Assembly: GCF_029813115.1 (NCBI RefSeq)
Contig: NZ_JAPZDS010000001.1
Coordinates: forward strand, 124,001 to 188,000
DNA length: 64,000 bases
Direction: 5' to 3'
Origin: Aureimonas sp. SK2
Lineage (GTDB): Bacteria; Pseudomonadota; Alphaproteobacteria; Rhizobiales; Rhizobiaceae
Made by a program: the position numbers and the translations under genes. Below, piece after piece: positions 26,297-35,327 of this stretch; within the stretch, counting starts at the first letter, position 1; each line of letters opens with the position of its first letter. The notes below the pieces were generated by a model, which was not told the origin of the DNA, ran no database searches, and saw nothing but the letters and a program-made list of their open reading frames with translations.

Positions 26297-27433
26297 ATGT
26301 CGATGTGGGCGATCGGGTTGATGACCGGAACGGTGCTCGACGGCAATGTCGACATCGCCATGCTCTGCACGGACGGCGAGACGATCCACGAATTCGGTCC
26401 GACCCTGCTGGCGCCGTATCCAAGGGACATCCGCCCGCTCCTGAAGGAGACGCTCGCCGCCGCTGCGCGCTGGAGCTTCGAGGGTCCCGAGCCCGCCATC
26501 TTCGATACGGCCGAGGAGGCGCTGACGGTCGCCCAGTCGGACGCGGTCGCCGCCTTTCTGGAGGACGAGGGCCTGCCGAGCGTCGACTGCGGCGTGATCG
26601 GCTTCCATGGCCAGACGGTGCTCCATCGCGCGCCTGCGGGCGACCGCCCCGGCGACACCCGCCAGCTCGGCGACGGAGAGGAGATGGCGCGACGGCTCGG
26701 CATCACCGTGGTCTACGATTTTCGTAGCCGCGACGTGGCTTTCGGCGGCCAGGGCGCGCCGCTCGCCCCGATCTATCACAAGGCGCTGCTCGCCCGGATC
26801 GGGGCCGGCGAGGACACCGCCTTCCTCAATCTCGGCGGTGTCGCGAACATCACCTGGGTTTCGGCCGACGGCGAGATGCACGCCTTCGACACCGGCCCGG
26901 CCAACGCCCCGCTGAACGACTGGGTGCAGGCGCATGCGAAGCGCGACATGGACCGCGACGGGCTCCTCGCCGCCGCCGGCCATGTGGACGAGGCGCGGCT
27001 GGCCAAGCTGCTGGAGCACCCGTATCTCTCGGCGCCATACCCTAAATCCCTGGACCGAAACGACTTTACGTCTCACATGGCCGACGGGCTGTCGCTGGAG
27101 GACGGTGCTGCGCTCCTCACCGCCTTCACGGCAGGCGCCGTCGGAAAGGCGCTGGACCGCCTGCCGCGGCGCCCGCGCAGGCTGGTCGTCGGCGGCGGCG
27201 GACGGCGCAATCCCGTGCTGATGCGCGAGATCGCGAAGCGGTCGGGCGCCGAAGCGGTGGATTGCGATGCGCTCGGTCTTCGCGGTGACGCGATCGAGGC
27301 GGAGTGCTTCGCCTTCCTGGCGGTGCGCGTGCTGCGCGGCCTGCCGATCAGCTTTCCCTCCACGACGGGCGCCCCGCAGCCGCTCACCGGCGGGCGCATC
27401 GCGCGCCCGGTCGGGGTTCCCAGCGCGTCCTAG
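26297..27433 (+). CDS. anmK: Anhydro-N-acetylmuramic acid kinase
   Basis: 378 residues. AnmK phosphorylates and opens 1,6-anhydro-MurNAc released from peptidoglycan so it can be recycled. Family motifs: [80 protein letters not shown] and [15 protein letters not shown]. The common SGTSxDG is TGTVLDG here, a mild variant. GGAG precedes ATG 26297 by ten bases; longer in-frame starts have no ribosome site. Confidence 0.93.
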   Translation: MSMWAIGLMTGTVLDGNVDIAMLCTDGETIHEFGPTLLAPYPRDIRPLLKETLAAAARWSFEGPEPAIFDTAEEALTVAQSDAVAAFLEDEGLPSVDCGVIGFHGQTVLHRAPAGDRPGDTRQLGDGEEMARRLGITVVYDFRSRDVAFGGQGAPLAPIYHKALLARIGAGEDTAFLNLGGVANITWVSADGEMHAFDTGPANAPLNDWVQAHAKRDMDRDGLLAAAGHVDEARLAKLLEHPYLSAPYPKSLDRNDFTSHMADGLSLEDGAALLTAFTAGAVGKALDRLPRRPRRLVVGGGGRRNPVLMREIAKRSGAEAVDCDALGLRGDAIEAECFAFLAVRVLRGLPISFPSTTGAPQPLTGGRIARPVGVPSAS

Positions 27434-27525
27434 GCGCGCGAAAAGCACGCATCCCTTCCTTTCCACGCATCCAAGCCGCCCCAACTGCGTTCCCGATTTG
27501 GAAACGTTACAGGAAGCGGACGACG

Positions 27526-28029
27526 ATGCGACTGAAGGTCAACGGATCGGAGCACGATCTCGACGTGGATATCCGCACGTCGCTGCTCGATGCCCTGCGC
27601 GATCATCTCGCGCTGACGGGATCCAAGAAGGGCTGCGACCATGGCCAGTGCGGCGCCTGCACGGTGCTGGTCAACGGGCGCCGCGTGAACTCCTGCCTCA
27701 CGCTTGCGGTCATGCACGAGGGGGACGAGATCACCACGATCGAGGGCCTCGGCGCCCCCGGCCACCTGCATCCGATGCAGGAAAGCTTCCTCCATCATGA
27801 CGGTTACCAGTGCGGCTACTGCACGCCCGGCCAGATCGTCTCCGCCGTCGGCATGCTGGGCGAAGCGCGCGACAACTGGCCGAGCCATGCGTCCGAGGCG
27901 CTGGACGGCCCGGTCGAACTCACGGACGCCGAGATCTCCGAGCGCATGAGCGGCAATCTCTGCCGCTGCTCGGCCTATCCCAACATCGTGGACGCCATCC
28001 GCGATGCCAGCGGAAAGGGCGCGGCATGA
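27526..28029 (+). CDS. paoA: Aldehyde oxidoreductase, [2Fe-2S] subunit
   Basis: 167 residues. The small iron-sulfur subunit of a xanthine-oxidase-family molybdoenzyme. The plant-ferredoxin cluster motif is CDHGQCGACTVLVNG with a fourth cysteine in VNSCLTL; the second cluster is bound by CGYCTPGQ and CRC. E. coli PaoA has a Tat signal; none is seen here, so the enzyme is probably cytoplasmic unless the start is misjudged. First of three overlapping genes. AGGAAG precedes ATG. Confidence 0.92.
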   Translation: MRLKVNGSEHDLDVDIRTSLLDALRDHLALTGSKKGCDHGQCGACTVLVNGRRVNSCLTLAVMHEGDEITTIEGLGAPGHLHPMQESFLHHDGYQCGYCTPGQIVSAVGMLGEARDNWPSHASEALDGPVELTDAEISERMSGNLCRCSAYPNIVDAIRDASGKGAA

Positions 28030-29009
28030 AGACCTTCGACTACCAGCGCGCCACCAGCGCCGCCCAAGCCGCCTCCGTGGCCGCCGATGCCGCGACGAAG
28101 TTCATCGCCGGCGGCACCAACCTCCTCGACCTCATGAAGCTGCAGGTGGAGACGCCGAGCCGCCTGGTCGACATCACACGGCTGCCGCTCAAGACGATCG
28201 AGGCGGACGGGGAGGGGCTACGGATCGGCGCCCTCGTCACCAACAGCGATCTCGCCGCCGACGAGCGCATCCGCCGCGACTACGCCGTCCTGGCGCGCGC
28301 GCTGCTTTCGGGCGCCTCAGGCCAGCTCCGCAACAAGGCGACGACCGGCGGCAATCTCCTCCAGCGCACGCGCTGCGGCTACTTCTACGAGACGAGCGCC
28401 CGCTGCAACAAGCGCGAGCCGGGCTCGGGCTGCGACGGACGCGGCGGCTTCAATCGCATCCTCGCCATTCTCGGCACGTCCGAGCACTGCATCGCGACCC
28501 ACCCGTCCGACATGGCGGTGGCTATGCGCGCGCTGGATGCCGAAGTGCTGACGATCAAGGCGGACGGCACGGAGCGGCGCATTCCGATCGCAGATCTGCA
28601 CCGTCTGCCGGGAGATGCGCCCCATATCGAGACGAACCTCGAGCCGGGCGAGCTGATCACCGCCATCCGCCTGCCGAAGCCGCTCGAAGGGCGGCATCTC
28701 TACCGCAAGGTCCGCGACCGGGCATCCTATGCCTTCGCGCTCTTCTCCGTGGCGGCCGTTGTCCGGATGGACGCGGGGCGGATGGCCGACGTGCGGCTCG
28801 CCTTCGGCGGGATCGGCACGGTGCCCTGGCGCTCGAAGAGCGTCGAGGAGGTGCTGATCGGCGAGGAGCCGGGCGAAGTCGTCTTCGCTCGGGCGGCCGA
28901 TCTCCTTCTCTCCGATGCCCAAGGCTACGGCAACAACGACTTCAAGATCGACCTGGTGCGCCGGACGCTTCCGGCGGTGCTCGCCGACGCCGCGCAGGGA
29001 GGGGTATGA
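28026..29009 (+). CDS. paoB: Aldehyde oxidoreductase, FAD subunit
   Basis: 327 residues. FAD-binding domain of the CO-dehydrogenase/xanthine oxidase type (FIAGGTNLLDLMKLQVETPS; LRNKATTGGNLLQRTRCGYF). The segment TRCGYFYETSARCNKREPGS and the following GC supply cysteines that in E. coli PaoB bind an additional [4Fe-4S] cluster, which distinguishes it from ordinary XdhA-type subunits. ATG overlaps the paoA stop by four bases. Confidence 0.9.
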   Translation: MKTFDYQRATSAAQAASVAADAATKFIAGGTNLLDLMKLQVETPSRLVDITRLPLKTIEADGEGLRIGALVTNSDLAADERIRRDYAVLARALLSGASGQLRNKATTGGNLLQRTRCGYFYETSARCNKREPGSGCDGRGGFNRILAILGTSEHCIATHPSDMAVAMRALDAEVLTIKADGTERRIPIADLHRLPGDAPHIETNLEPGELITAIRLPKPLEGRHLYRKVRDRASYAFALFSVAAVVRMDAGRMADVRLAFGGIGTVPWRSKSVEEVLIGEEPGEVVFARAADLLLSDAQGYGNNDFKIDLVRRTLPAVLADAAQGGV

Positions 29010-31252
29010 TGGACACGACCAACAGCTTCAAGATGGACGAGCCGATCGGCGAGACGCGGCTCGACCGCAACGTCCAGAACGTCATCGGCAAGGGCGTCGA
29101 CCGGTTCGAAGGGCCGCTCAAGGTCTCGGGCCGGGCGCCCTATGCCTATGAGAACCTTCCCGGCGAGCGCGTGGCCTACGGCTACATGGTGCTGTCCACC
29201 ATCGGTTCGGGCAAGGTGAAGTCGATCGAGACGATGCGCGCGCGCTCGGCGGCCGGTGTTCTCACCGTGATCGTCGACAAGCGATCCCCGCGGGCCGCCG
29301 CCGATCCCAACGACGCCGCGCCCAAGCCCGCGGCGGGCGAGGTGACCCATTACGGCCAGCCGCTCTGCCTCGTGGTCGCGGAAAGCTACGAGGTGGCCCG
29401 CGACGCGGCCAGGCTCGTGGAGGTCGAGTACGAGAGGGAAGAGGGGCGATACGATCCGATCGCCGACCAGGACAAGGCGCATCGCCCGCCGGACGGTGCC
29501 ACGCCCGCGACCACGGAGAAGGGCGACTTCGAAACCGCCTTCTCCCAGGCCGCAGTCACGCTGGACGCGACCTACACGACGCCGAGCCAGAGCCACTCGG
29601 CCATGGAGCCGCACGCGGCCGTCGCGCACTGGGAGGGGAAGAAGCTCAAGCTCTACGGCTGCTACCAGCTCGTCTCCACCAATGTCGGGCAGCTCGCCAA
29701 GGCGCTGGGCATTTCCAAGTCCGATGTCGAGATCGTCGCGCCCTATATCGGCGGCGGCTTCGGCGGCAAGCTCGGCATCGGCCCGGAATCGGTCTTCGCG
29801 GCCATGGCGGCGCAGGAAATAGGGCGCCCGGTCAAGATCGCCCTCACGCGGCAGCAGGTGTTCCAGACCACCTCGCGCCGCTCCGACACGATCCAGCGCA
29901 TCCGCCTCGGCACCACGGCGGACGGCGTGATCACGGCCATCGGCCACGACACGATCGCGAGCAACACGCCGGGGGACGAGTTCTTCGAACCGGCCGGTAT
30001 TTCCACCGTCTTCCTCTACGGCGGCGAGAACCGGCGGATCACCCATCGTAAGACCGACGTGAACATCCTTCTGTCGTCGTCCATGCGGGCGCCCGGCGAG
30101 GCCGTCGGCATGCTGGCGCTGGAGAACGCGATGGACGAGATGGCCGAGAAGCTCGGCCTCGACCCGATCGAGTTCCGCAAGCGCAACGAACCGGAGGTCG
30201 ATCCGCAGGACGGCCTGCCCTTCTCCTCGCGCAAGCTGGTGGAGTGCATGGACGTCGGCGCGAAGCGGTTCGGCTGGGACAAGCGCAACAAGGAGCCCGG
30301 CACGCGTCGCGAGGGCGAGTGGCTGGTGGGCATCGGCATGTCCACGGCCTCGCGCAAGAACCTCCTGCAGCAGTCGTCGGCGCGCGTCACCTTGTCGGCC
30401 GCCGGCGAGGCGCTGGTCGAGACCAACATGACCGACATCGGGACGGGCACCTATACGGTTCTCCAGCAGATCGCGGCCGAGATGCTGGGCCTGCCGCTGG
30501 AGAAGGTGAGCGTGAAGCTCGGCCATTCCGGCGACCCCGACGCGCCGGGCTCGGGCGGTTCCTGGGGCGCCAATTCCTCGGGCTCTTCGGTCTTCGTTGC
30601 CTGCGAAGGCATCGTCGAGGCGATAGCCAAGAAGCTGAAGGTGAAGCCGGACGAGCTGACGCTGAAGGACGGCACGGCGATCGCCGGCAACCGGCAGACG
30701 AGCTTCGTCGACATCCTCGCCGGCGAGCCCATCTCGGTGACCGGCACGTTCAAGCCCGGCAAGGCCTTCCAGAACACGCATCAGGCCAGCTACGGCGCGC
30801 ATTTCTGCGAAGTGGCGGTCAACGCCTATACCGGCGAGACGCGGGTCCGACGCCTCCTGACCGTGGCGGCGGCGGGCCGCATCCTCAACGAGAAGACCGC
30901 GCGTTCGCAGTGCCTCGGCGGCCAGATCTTCGGCATCGGCACGGCGCTGACCGAAGAGCTGGTGGTCGACAAGCGCTCCGGCCTCATGGTCAACCACGAC
31001 CTCGCCGAATACCACGTGCCGGTGAACGCCGACGTGCCGCAGCTCGATGTGGTGTTGCTCGAGGAGCGTGATCACGCGGCGAGCCCGCTAGCCGGCAAGG
31101 GGATCGGCGAACTCGCGATCAGCGGCGTCGGCGCGGCCGTCACCAACGCCATCTACAACGCCTGCGGCGTGCGCGTGCGCGACTACCCGATGACGCTCGA
31201 CAAGGTGCTGCGAGGGATGCCGCGCGCGAGCGTGTCGCAGGCGGCGGAGTGA
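29006..31252 (+). CDS. paoC: Aldehyde oxidoreductase, molybdenum cofactor subunit
   Basis: 748 residues. The large catalytic subunit binding molybdopterin cytosine dinucleotide. Landmarks: RFEGPLKVSGRAPYAYE, SAMEPHAAVAHWEGKKLKLY, APYIGGGFGGKLG, SSSMRAPGEAVGMLALENAM, and GKGIGELAISGVGAAVTNAI, whose glutamate is the proposed catalytic base. No signal peptide. Two ATG codons in tandem at 29006/29009 overlap the paoB stop. The maturation factor normally found next (PaoD/XdhC) is not present downstream. Confidence 0.92.
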   Translation: MMDTTNSFKMDEPIGETRLDRNVQNVIGKGVDRFEGPLKVSGRAPYAYENLPGERVAYGYMVLSTIGSGKVKSIETMRARSAAGVLTVIVDKRSPRAAADPNDAAPKPAAGEVTHYGQPLCLVVAESYEVARDAARLVEVEYEREEGRYDPIADQDKAHRPPDGATPATTEKGDFETAFSQAAVTLDATYTTPSQSHSAMEPHAAVAHWEGKKLKLYGCYQLVSTNVGQLAKALGISKSDVEIVAPYIGGGFGGKLGIGPESVFAAMAAQEIGRPVKIALTRQQVFQTTSRRSDTIQRIRLGTTADGVITAIGHDTIASNTPGDEFFEPAGISTVFLYGGENRRITHRKTDVNILLSSSMRAPGEAVGMLALENAMDEMAEKLGLDPIEFRKRNEPEVDPQDGLPFSSRKLVECMDVGAKRFGWDKRNKEPGTRREGEWLVGIGMSTASRKNLLQQSSARVTLSAAGEALVETNMTDIGTGTYTVLQQIAAEMLGLPLEKVSVKLGHSGDPDAPGSGGSWGANSSGSSVFVACEGIVEAIAKKLKVKPDELTLKDGTAIAGNRQTSFVDILAGEPISVTGTFKPGKAFQNTHQASYGAHFCEVAVNAYTGETRVRRLLTVAAAGRILNEKTARSQCLGGQIFGIGTALTEELVVDKRSGLMVNHDLAEYHVPVNADVPQLDVVLLEERDHAASPLAGKGIGELAISGVGAAVTNAIYNACGVRVRDYPMTLDKVLRGMPRASVSQAAE

Positions 31253-31340
31253 GATCGCCGCGCCGTTTCAGATAGAGAGGCTGCGGCGCTGAGAGGCGCC
31301 GTGGCCTGCTCGATATGGACGCGGCCTCAATCCCCCGCAC

Positions 31341-31373
31341 CCGTCATCCTCGGGTCAAGCCCGAGGATGACGG
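31341..31373. repeat. REP-like palindrome
   Basis: Perfect 14-base arms CCGTCATCCTCGGG and CCCGAGGATGACGG around TCAAG, between the converging paoC and kdgK genes. Alphaproteobacterial genomes carry many scattered palindromes of this cgtcat..cccggg type. It may also act as a terminator or mRNA stabiliser. Confidence 0.75.
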
Positions 31374-31439
31374 CTTTCCGGGGTGGGGTACCAATTGGAA
31401 ACCCGGCCCCTGCCAACCAGCTCCGAGGCTCGTTGGCCC

Positions 31440-32396
31440 TCACCCAAGCGGCCCCTCCGCCCACATCGTATTCTCCCGCGCGACGATGGCGCCGTATTCG
31501 CCGATCACGGCGGAGGCCATGCGGTGGCCGGCTTGCGCCGCCTTTTCGAGCGATCCGCCCTTCAGCACTACCGCCATGGCCGCGCCGTTGAAGCTGTCGC
31601 CGGCGGAGGTCGTGTCCACGATGCGCTGCGCCTTCCGGCCCGCGACCTCGCGGAGCTTGCCGGGCTCGGCCACCACGGCCGGATCGCCGCCGGACTTCAC
31701 GATGGCGGCCGAGGCGCCGAAGCCGAGAAGGCGCTCCGCCGCGGCATGGGCGTCGCGGTCGCCAAAGAGCGCCTGCTCGTCGTCGAGCCCCGGCATGGTC
31801 AGGGTGGCGGCGCCGTGGGCGCCGGCGATCGTCTCGCGCGCGGCGTCGAGGCTCTCCCACAGGCGGGGGCGGTAGTTGCCGTCGAAGCCGACGATGCGCC
31901 CGGCCGCCTTCATCGCGCGGGCGAGCGAGAGGAGGCGCTCGCGGCCCGCGGGCGGAAGGATGGCGAGCGAGATGCCGGTGAAGTAGAGCGCGTCGAAGCC
32001 GGAAAGGTCCCGTGCCAGCGCTTCCTCGCGTCCGTCGGTGAACAGCCGGCGCGCGGCCGCCGCCGAGCGCCAGTAAGCGAAGGACCGCTCGCCTTGGCTG
32101 TCGCGGCTGATGGCGTAGAGACCGGTCGTTTCGCCGGGGGCGAGGTGGACGTGCTCCGTCTCGACGCCCTCGGCCTCGATGAAGGCCGGGATCTCGCGGC
32201 CGAAGGGATCGTCGCCAAGCCGGGTGACGTAATGCACCGCGACGGCCCTGTCCGATCCGAGGGCGCGGCGGCAGTAGACGGCGGCGTTCAGCGTATCGCC
32301 GCCGACCGTCCTGTGCATCGTGCCGGGCGCCTCGCCGGGCTTCTCGTAGAGTTCGATCATGCACTCGCCGAGAAAGGCGATGCGAGCGGCGGCCAT
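31440..32396 (-). CDS. kdgK: PfkB-family sugar kinase, 2-keto-3-deoxygluconate kinase type
   Basis: 318 residues. N-terminal ARIAFLGECMIELYEKPGEA and GGDTLNAAVYCRRAL match KdgK. The PfkB C-terminal signature DTTSAGDSFNGAAMA carries the catalytic aspartate. KdgK phosphorylates 2-keto-3-deoxygluconate in uronate and Entner-Doudoroff side pathways. Its ATG overlaps the rbsK stop (TGATG), so the two are translationally coupled. No transporter or aldolase is nearby. Confidence 0.85.
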   Translation of the reverse strand: MAAARIAFLGECMIELYEKPGEAPGTMHRTVGGDTLNAAVYCRRALGSDRAVAVHYVTRLGDDPFGREIPAFIEAEGVETEHVHLAPGETTGLYAISRDSQGERSFAYWRSAAAARRLFTDGREEALARDLSGFDALYFTGISLAILPPAGRERLLSLARAMKAAGRIVGFDGNYRPRLWESLDAARETIAGAHGAATLTMPGLDDEQALFGDRDAHAAAERLLGFGASAAIVKSGGDPAVVAEPGKLREVAGRKAQRIVDTTSAGDSFNGAAMAVVLKGGSLEKAAQAGHRMASAVIGEYGAIVARENTMWAEGPLG

Positions 32397-33319
32397 CAGT
32401 TCGCCTCCGCCAGGAAGGCGTCGATGCGCTCCGCGCTCGGCATGGCGCTGCGGGCGCCGAAGGACAGGCAGGCGAGCGAGGCGGCCGCTACGGCGCGCCG
32501 GATCGCCTCGGCCATGTCCAGCCCGGCGTCGAGCCCGGTCGCCAGCACGCCGCACAGCGTGTCGCCGGCGCCCGTCGTGTCCACCGGCTCGATACGCGGC
32601 GCGGCGAAGCGCTCGACAGCGCCTTCGCGGGTCACGAGGAGGGCGCCGGCACCGCCAAGCGTCGCCAGGACGGACAGGTCCGTCGCAGCCGCTACGGCCT
32701 TTGCGGTCTCCTCCGGCTCGCTCGGCGAAAGACCGAGGATGCGGGCCGCTTCGTCCAGCTCGTGTTCGTTGACGATCAGGAGGTCGGTGGACTGAAGGAG
32801 GTCCTTCAGCCGCGCCGCTTCGACGCCTTGCGGCACGGGCGCGAGGTTCAGGATGACGCGCGCGCCGACGCCTCGTCCGGCGCGCGCGGCGGCCACCGTC
32901 TCGTCGAAGGGCAGCTCCATCTGGAGGACGAGGACGGAGGAGCCGTGCTCCCAGCGGCCGGTGAGCTGGCTGGCGACCACCGCGCGGTTGGCGCCGCTCG
33001 CAACCGTGATGGCGTTCTCGCCGTCGGCGGCCACCGAAATGAAGGCGCAGCCCGTCGGCTCGTCCAGTCGGGCGAGGCTGGCGACGTCGATCCCCTCGTT
33101 CGCGAGCGCCTCGGCCTCGCCGTTCCCGAAGGCGTCGCGCCCCACGGCGCCGACGAAACGGACCCGCCCGCCGGCGCGGGCGGCGGCTACCGCCTGGTTC
33201 GCGCCCTTGCCGCCCGAAAGCTGCTCGTAGCCCGGCGCCAGGACCGTCTCGCCGGGCTTCGCGATCGCGGCCACCTTGCAGACGAGATCGACATTTACCG
33301 ATCCGAACACGACGATCAT
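32396..33319 (-). CDS. rbsK: Ribokinase
   Basis: 307 residues. Ribokinase makes ribose-5-phosphate from ribose and ATP. Clear blocks: VFGSVNVDLVCKVAAIAKPG, GGKGANQAVAAARAGGRVRF, VGAVGRDAFG, LIVNEHELDEAARILGLSPS, and PVDTTGAGDTLCGVLATGLD with the catalytic Asp. It is first of a two-gene set with kdgK. About 100 bases separate its start from the divergent ModE-like gene. Confidence 0.9.
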   Translation of the reverse strand: MIVVFGSVNVDLVCKVAAIAKPGETVLAPGYEQLSGGKGANQAVAAARAGGRVRFVGAVGRDAFGNGEAEALANEGIDVASLARLDEPTGCAFISVAADGENAITVASGANRAVVASQLTGRWEHGSSVLVLQMELPFDETVAAARAGRGVGARVILNLAPVPQGVEAARLKDLLQSTDLLIVNEHELDEAARILGLSPSEPEETAKAVAAATDLSVLATLGGAGALLVTREGAVERFAAPRIEPVDTTGAGDTLCGVLATGLDAGLDMAEAIRRAVAAASLACLSFGARSAMPSAERIDAFLAEAN

Positions 33320-33420
33320 GGCGCAGCTTCTCCCTTGGCTCTTCCTGCTCCGTAGCGAAGAGGCGGGAGGGGAACAAGCGCGGCGCTGGACAAGAGCGTA
33401 TCGCGCGTCGACAAGACGTC

Positions 33421-33816
33421 ATGACCATCGATCGAGCCCCGTCCGACCTCGACCGCGTGCCGCGCCTGCGCCTCGTCTTCGGCGAGCGGCGCATCGTCGG
33501 GCCGGGGCGGGCGGACCTTCTGGAGGGCATCGCCGAAACCGGGTCGATCGCCGGGGCCGGACGGCGCATGGGCATGAGCTACAAGCGCGCCTGGAGCCTG
33601 GTCGAGGAGCTGAACGCGACCTTCGATGCGCCGCTGGTCTCCATGAGTCGCGGCGGCAGCGGCCATGGCGGCGCGGCGCTGACCGAACTCGGCGGAGAGG
33701 TGCTGGAACGCTATCGCCGGATGCAGCGCCTCAGCGACGCGGCCATCGCGGACGATCTGGAAGCCCTGGCGCGCCGGTTGGGGCCTGGGACAGGCGATAT
33801 GTCCGATCGGAAATAA
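33421..33816 (+). CDS. modE: ModE-type DNA-binding regulator without molybdate-binding domains
   Basis: 131 residues. It matches the N-terminal winged-helix half of ModE: RADLLEGIAETGSIAGAGRR, MGMSYKRAWSLVEELNATF, and GGAALTELGGEVLERYRRM. The two C-terminal Mop domains that bind molybdate in E. coli ModE are absent, so it is a short form. Upstream of modABC and therefore likely their regulator. How it would sense molybdate is unclear. Confidence 0.82.
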   Translation: MTIDRAPSDLDRVPRLRLVFGERRIVGPGRADLLEGIAETGSIAGAGRRMGMSYKRAWSLVEELNATFDAPLVSMSRGGSGHGGAALTELGGEVLERYRRMQRLSDAAIADDLEALARRLGPGTGDMSDRK

Positions 33817-33851
33817 CGCTTGCCGAGCGGGCGGGCGCCTAGCTAGCCTAG

Positions 33852-33875
33852 CGATATGTCCTCTTGGCCATATCG
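33852..33875. promoter_or_regulatory. ModE-type operator (Mo-box) upstream of modA
   Basis: CGATATG and CATATCG are perfect 7-base arms with 10 bases between, giving a 24-base palindrome that resembles known ModE sites. It ends 10 bases before the modA ATG. A second copy of its left half, GCGATATGTCC, lies at the 3' end of the modE-like gene near 33797. Confidence 0.75.
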
Positions 33876-33884
33876 GTGCGCTCC

Positions 33885-34640
33885 ATGATTCGCAGCCTTG
33901 CCCATGCCGTTTCGCTGTCGGTTCTCGGCCTCGCGCTCCTGCCGCCCAGCGCCCTCGCGGCTTCGACGCAGGTCGCGGTCGCCGCCAACTTCGCGGACGC
34001 CGCCAGGGAGATCGCCGAGGCCTTCAAGGCGATGACGGGCGACGAGGCGGTGCTCTCCTTCGGCTCGACCGGTCAGTTCTACACGCAGATCACGCAGGGC
34101 GCTCCGTTCGAGGTCTTCCTGGCCGCCGACGACGCGCGGCCGAAGCGGGCGGTGGACGAGGGCTACGGCATCGCGGGCACGGTCTTCACCTATGCGATTG
34201 GCCAGCTCGTCCTTTATTCGACCGAGGCCGGAAAGGTGACCGGCGAGGATACGCTGAAGGCGGACGGCTTCGCCAAGATCGCCATCGCCAATCCGGAGGC
34301 CGCGCCCTACGGCGCCGCTGCGATCGAGGCGATGAAGGGATTGGGGGTCTACGAGACGCTGCAACCCAAGATCGTGCAGGGCACGTCGATCGCCCAGGCC
34401 TACCAGTTCGTGGAGACCGGCAATGCCGAACTCGGCTTCGTCGCGCTGGGGCAGGTGATCCGAGCGCAAGGCGGCTCGCGATGGGACGTGCCGCAATCGC
34501 TCTACACGCCGATCCGGCAGGACGCGGTGCTCCTGAAGACGGGCGAGGGGAACGCGGCGGCCAAGGGCTTCCTGGAGTTCCTCCGCTCGCCGGAGGCCGT
34601 CGAGATCATCCGCAGATACGGTTACCGCACGGGCGAGTAG
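33885..34640 (+). CDS. modA: Molybdate ABC transporter, periplasmic binding protein
   Basis: 251 residues. Signal peptide AVSLSVLGLALLPPSALAAS. The mature protein begins with TQVAVAANFADAAREIAEAF and has SFGSTGQFYTQITQGAPFEV, FLAADDARPKRAVDEG and YQFVETGNAELGFVALGQ, typical of ModA. It captures molybdate or tungstate. ATG 33885 is used; an upstream TTG would extend into the operator. Confidence 0.93.
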   Translation: MIRSLAHAVSLSVLGLALLPPSALAASTQVAVAANFADAAREIAEAFKAMTGDEAVLSFGSTGQFYTQITQGAPFEVFLAADDARPKRAVDEGYGIAGTVFTYAIGQLVLYSTEAGKVTGEDTLKADGFAKIAIANPEAAPYGAAAIEAMKGLGVYETLQPKIVQGTSIAQAYQFVETGNAELGFVALGQVIRAQGGSRWDVPQSLYTPIRQDAVLLKTGEGNAAAKGFLEFLRSPEAVEIIRRYGYRTGE

Positions 34641-34646
34641 GGCTGG

Positions 34647-35327
34647 ATGGACTGGAGCGAACTCTGGTCGCCGATCCGGCTGACGCTGGAACTGGCGACG
34701 CTGACGACCTTGCTTCTTCTAGTGATGGGGACGCCGATCGCCTGGTGGCTGTCGCGCTCGCGCGCCTGGTGGAAGGAGGCGGTGGCGGCCGTCGTCGCCC
34801 TGCCGCTCGTGCTGCCGCCGACGGTTCTGGGCTTCTATCTCCTGATCGCGCTGGGGCCGAGCGGCCTCGGCGGCTGGTTCGGCCCGTTCTTCGGACTGCG
34901 CACCTTCGCCTTTTCCTTTCCCGGCCTGGTGCTGGGCTCGGTGGTCTATTCCATGCCCTTCGTGGTCCAGCCGATCCGCAACGCCTTCGAGGCGGCGGGC
35001 GAGCGGCCGTGGGAAGTGGCGGTTACCTTGCGCGCCTCTCCGTGGGACCGGTTCTGGAGCGTCGCCGTGCCGCTCGCACGGCCGGGCTTCCTGACGGGCG
35101 CGGTGCTCGGCTTCTCCCACACGGTCGGCGAGTTCGGCGTGATCCTGATGATCGGCGGCAACATTCCCGGCACGACCAAGGTCCTGTCGGTCGCGATCTA
35201 CGACTATGTCGAGACGCTGCAATGGCAGAAGGCGCATGTCCTGGCGCTCGGCATGCTGGTCTTCTCCTTCCTGGTAATCTTTTCCGTCTCGATGCTGGAG
35301 CGCCGGCGCGGCGGTCTCCTGCGATGA
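34647..35327 (+). CDS. modB: Molybdate ABC transporter permease
   Basis: 226 residues with five or six transmembrane helices. The EAA loop reads [40 protein letters not shown] is characteristic of ModB. It starts six bases after modA and overlaps modC by four. Confidence 0.93.
   Translation: MDWSELWSPIRLTLELATLTTLLLLVMGTPIAWWLSRSRAWWKEAVAAVVALPLVLPPTVLGFYLLIALGPSGLGGWFGPFFGLRTFAFSFPGLVLGSVVYSMPFVVQPIRNAFEAAGERPWEVAVTLRASPWDRFWSVAVPLARPGFLTGAVLGFSHTVGEFGVILMIGGNIPGTTKVLSVAIYDYVETLQWQKAHVLALGMLVFSFLVIFSVSMLERRRGGLLR

Noticed and set aside
26162-27484. 440-residue minus-strand ORF
   Set aside because: It is antisense to anmK and shows no recognisable domain.
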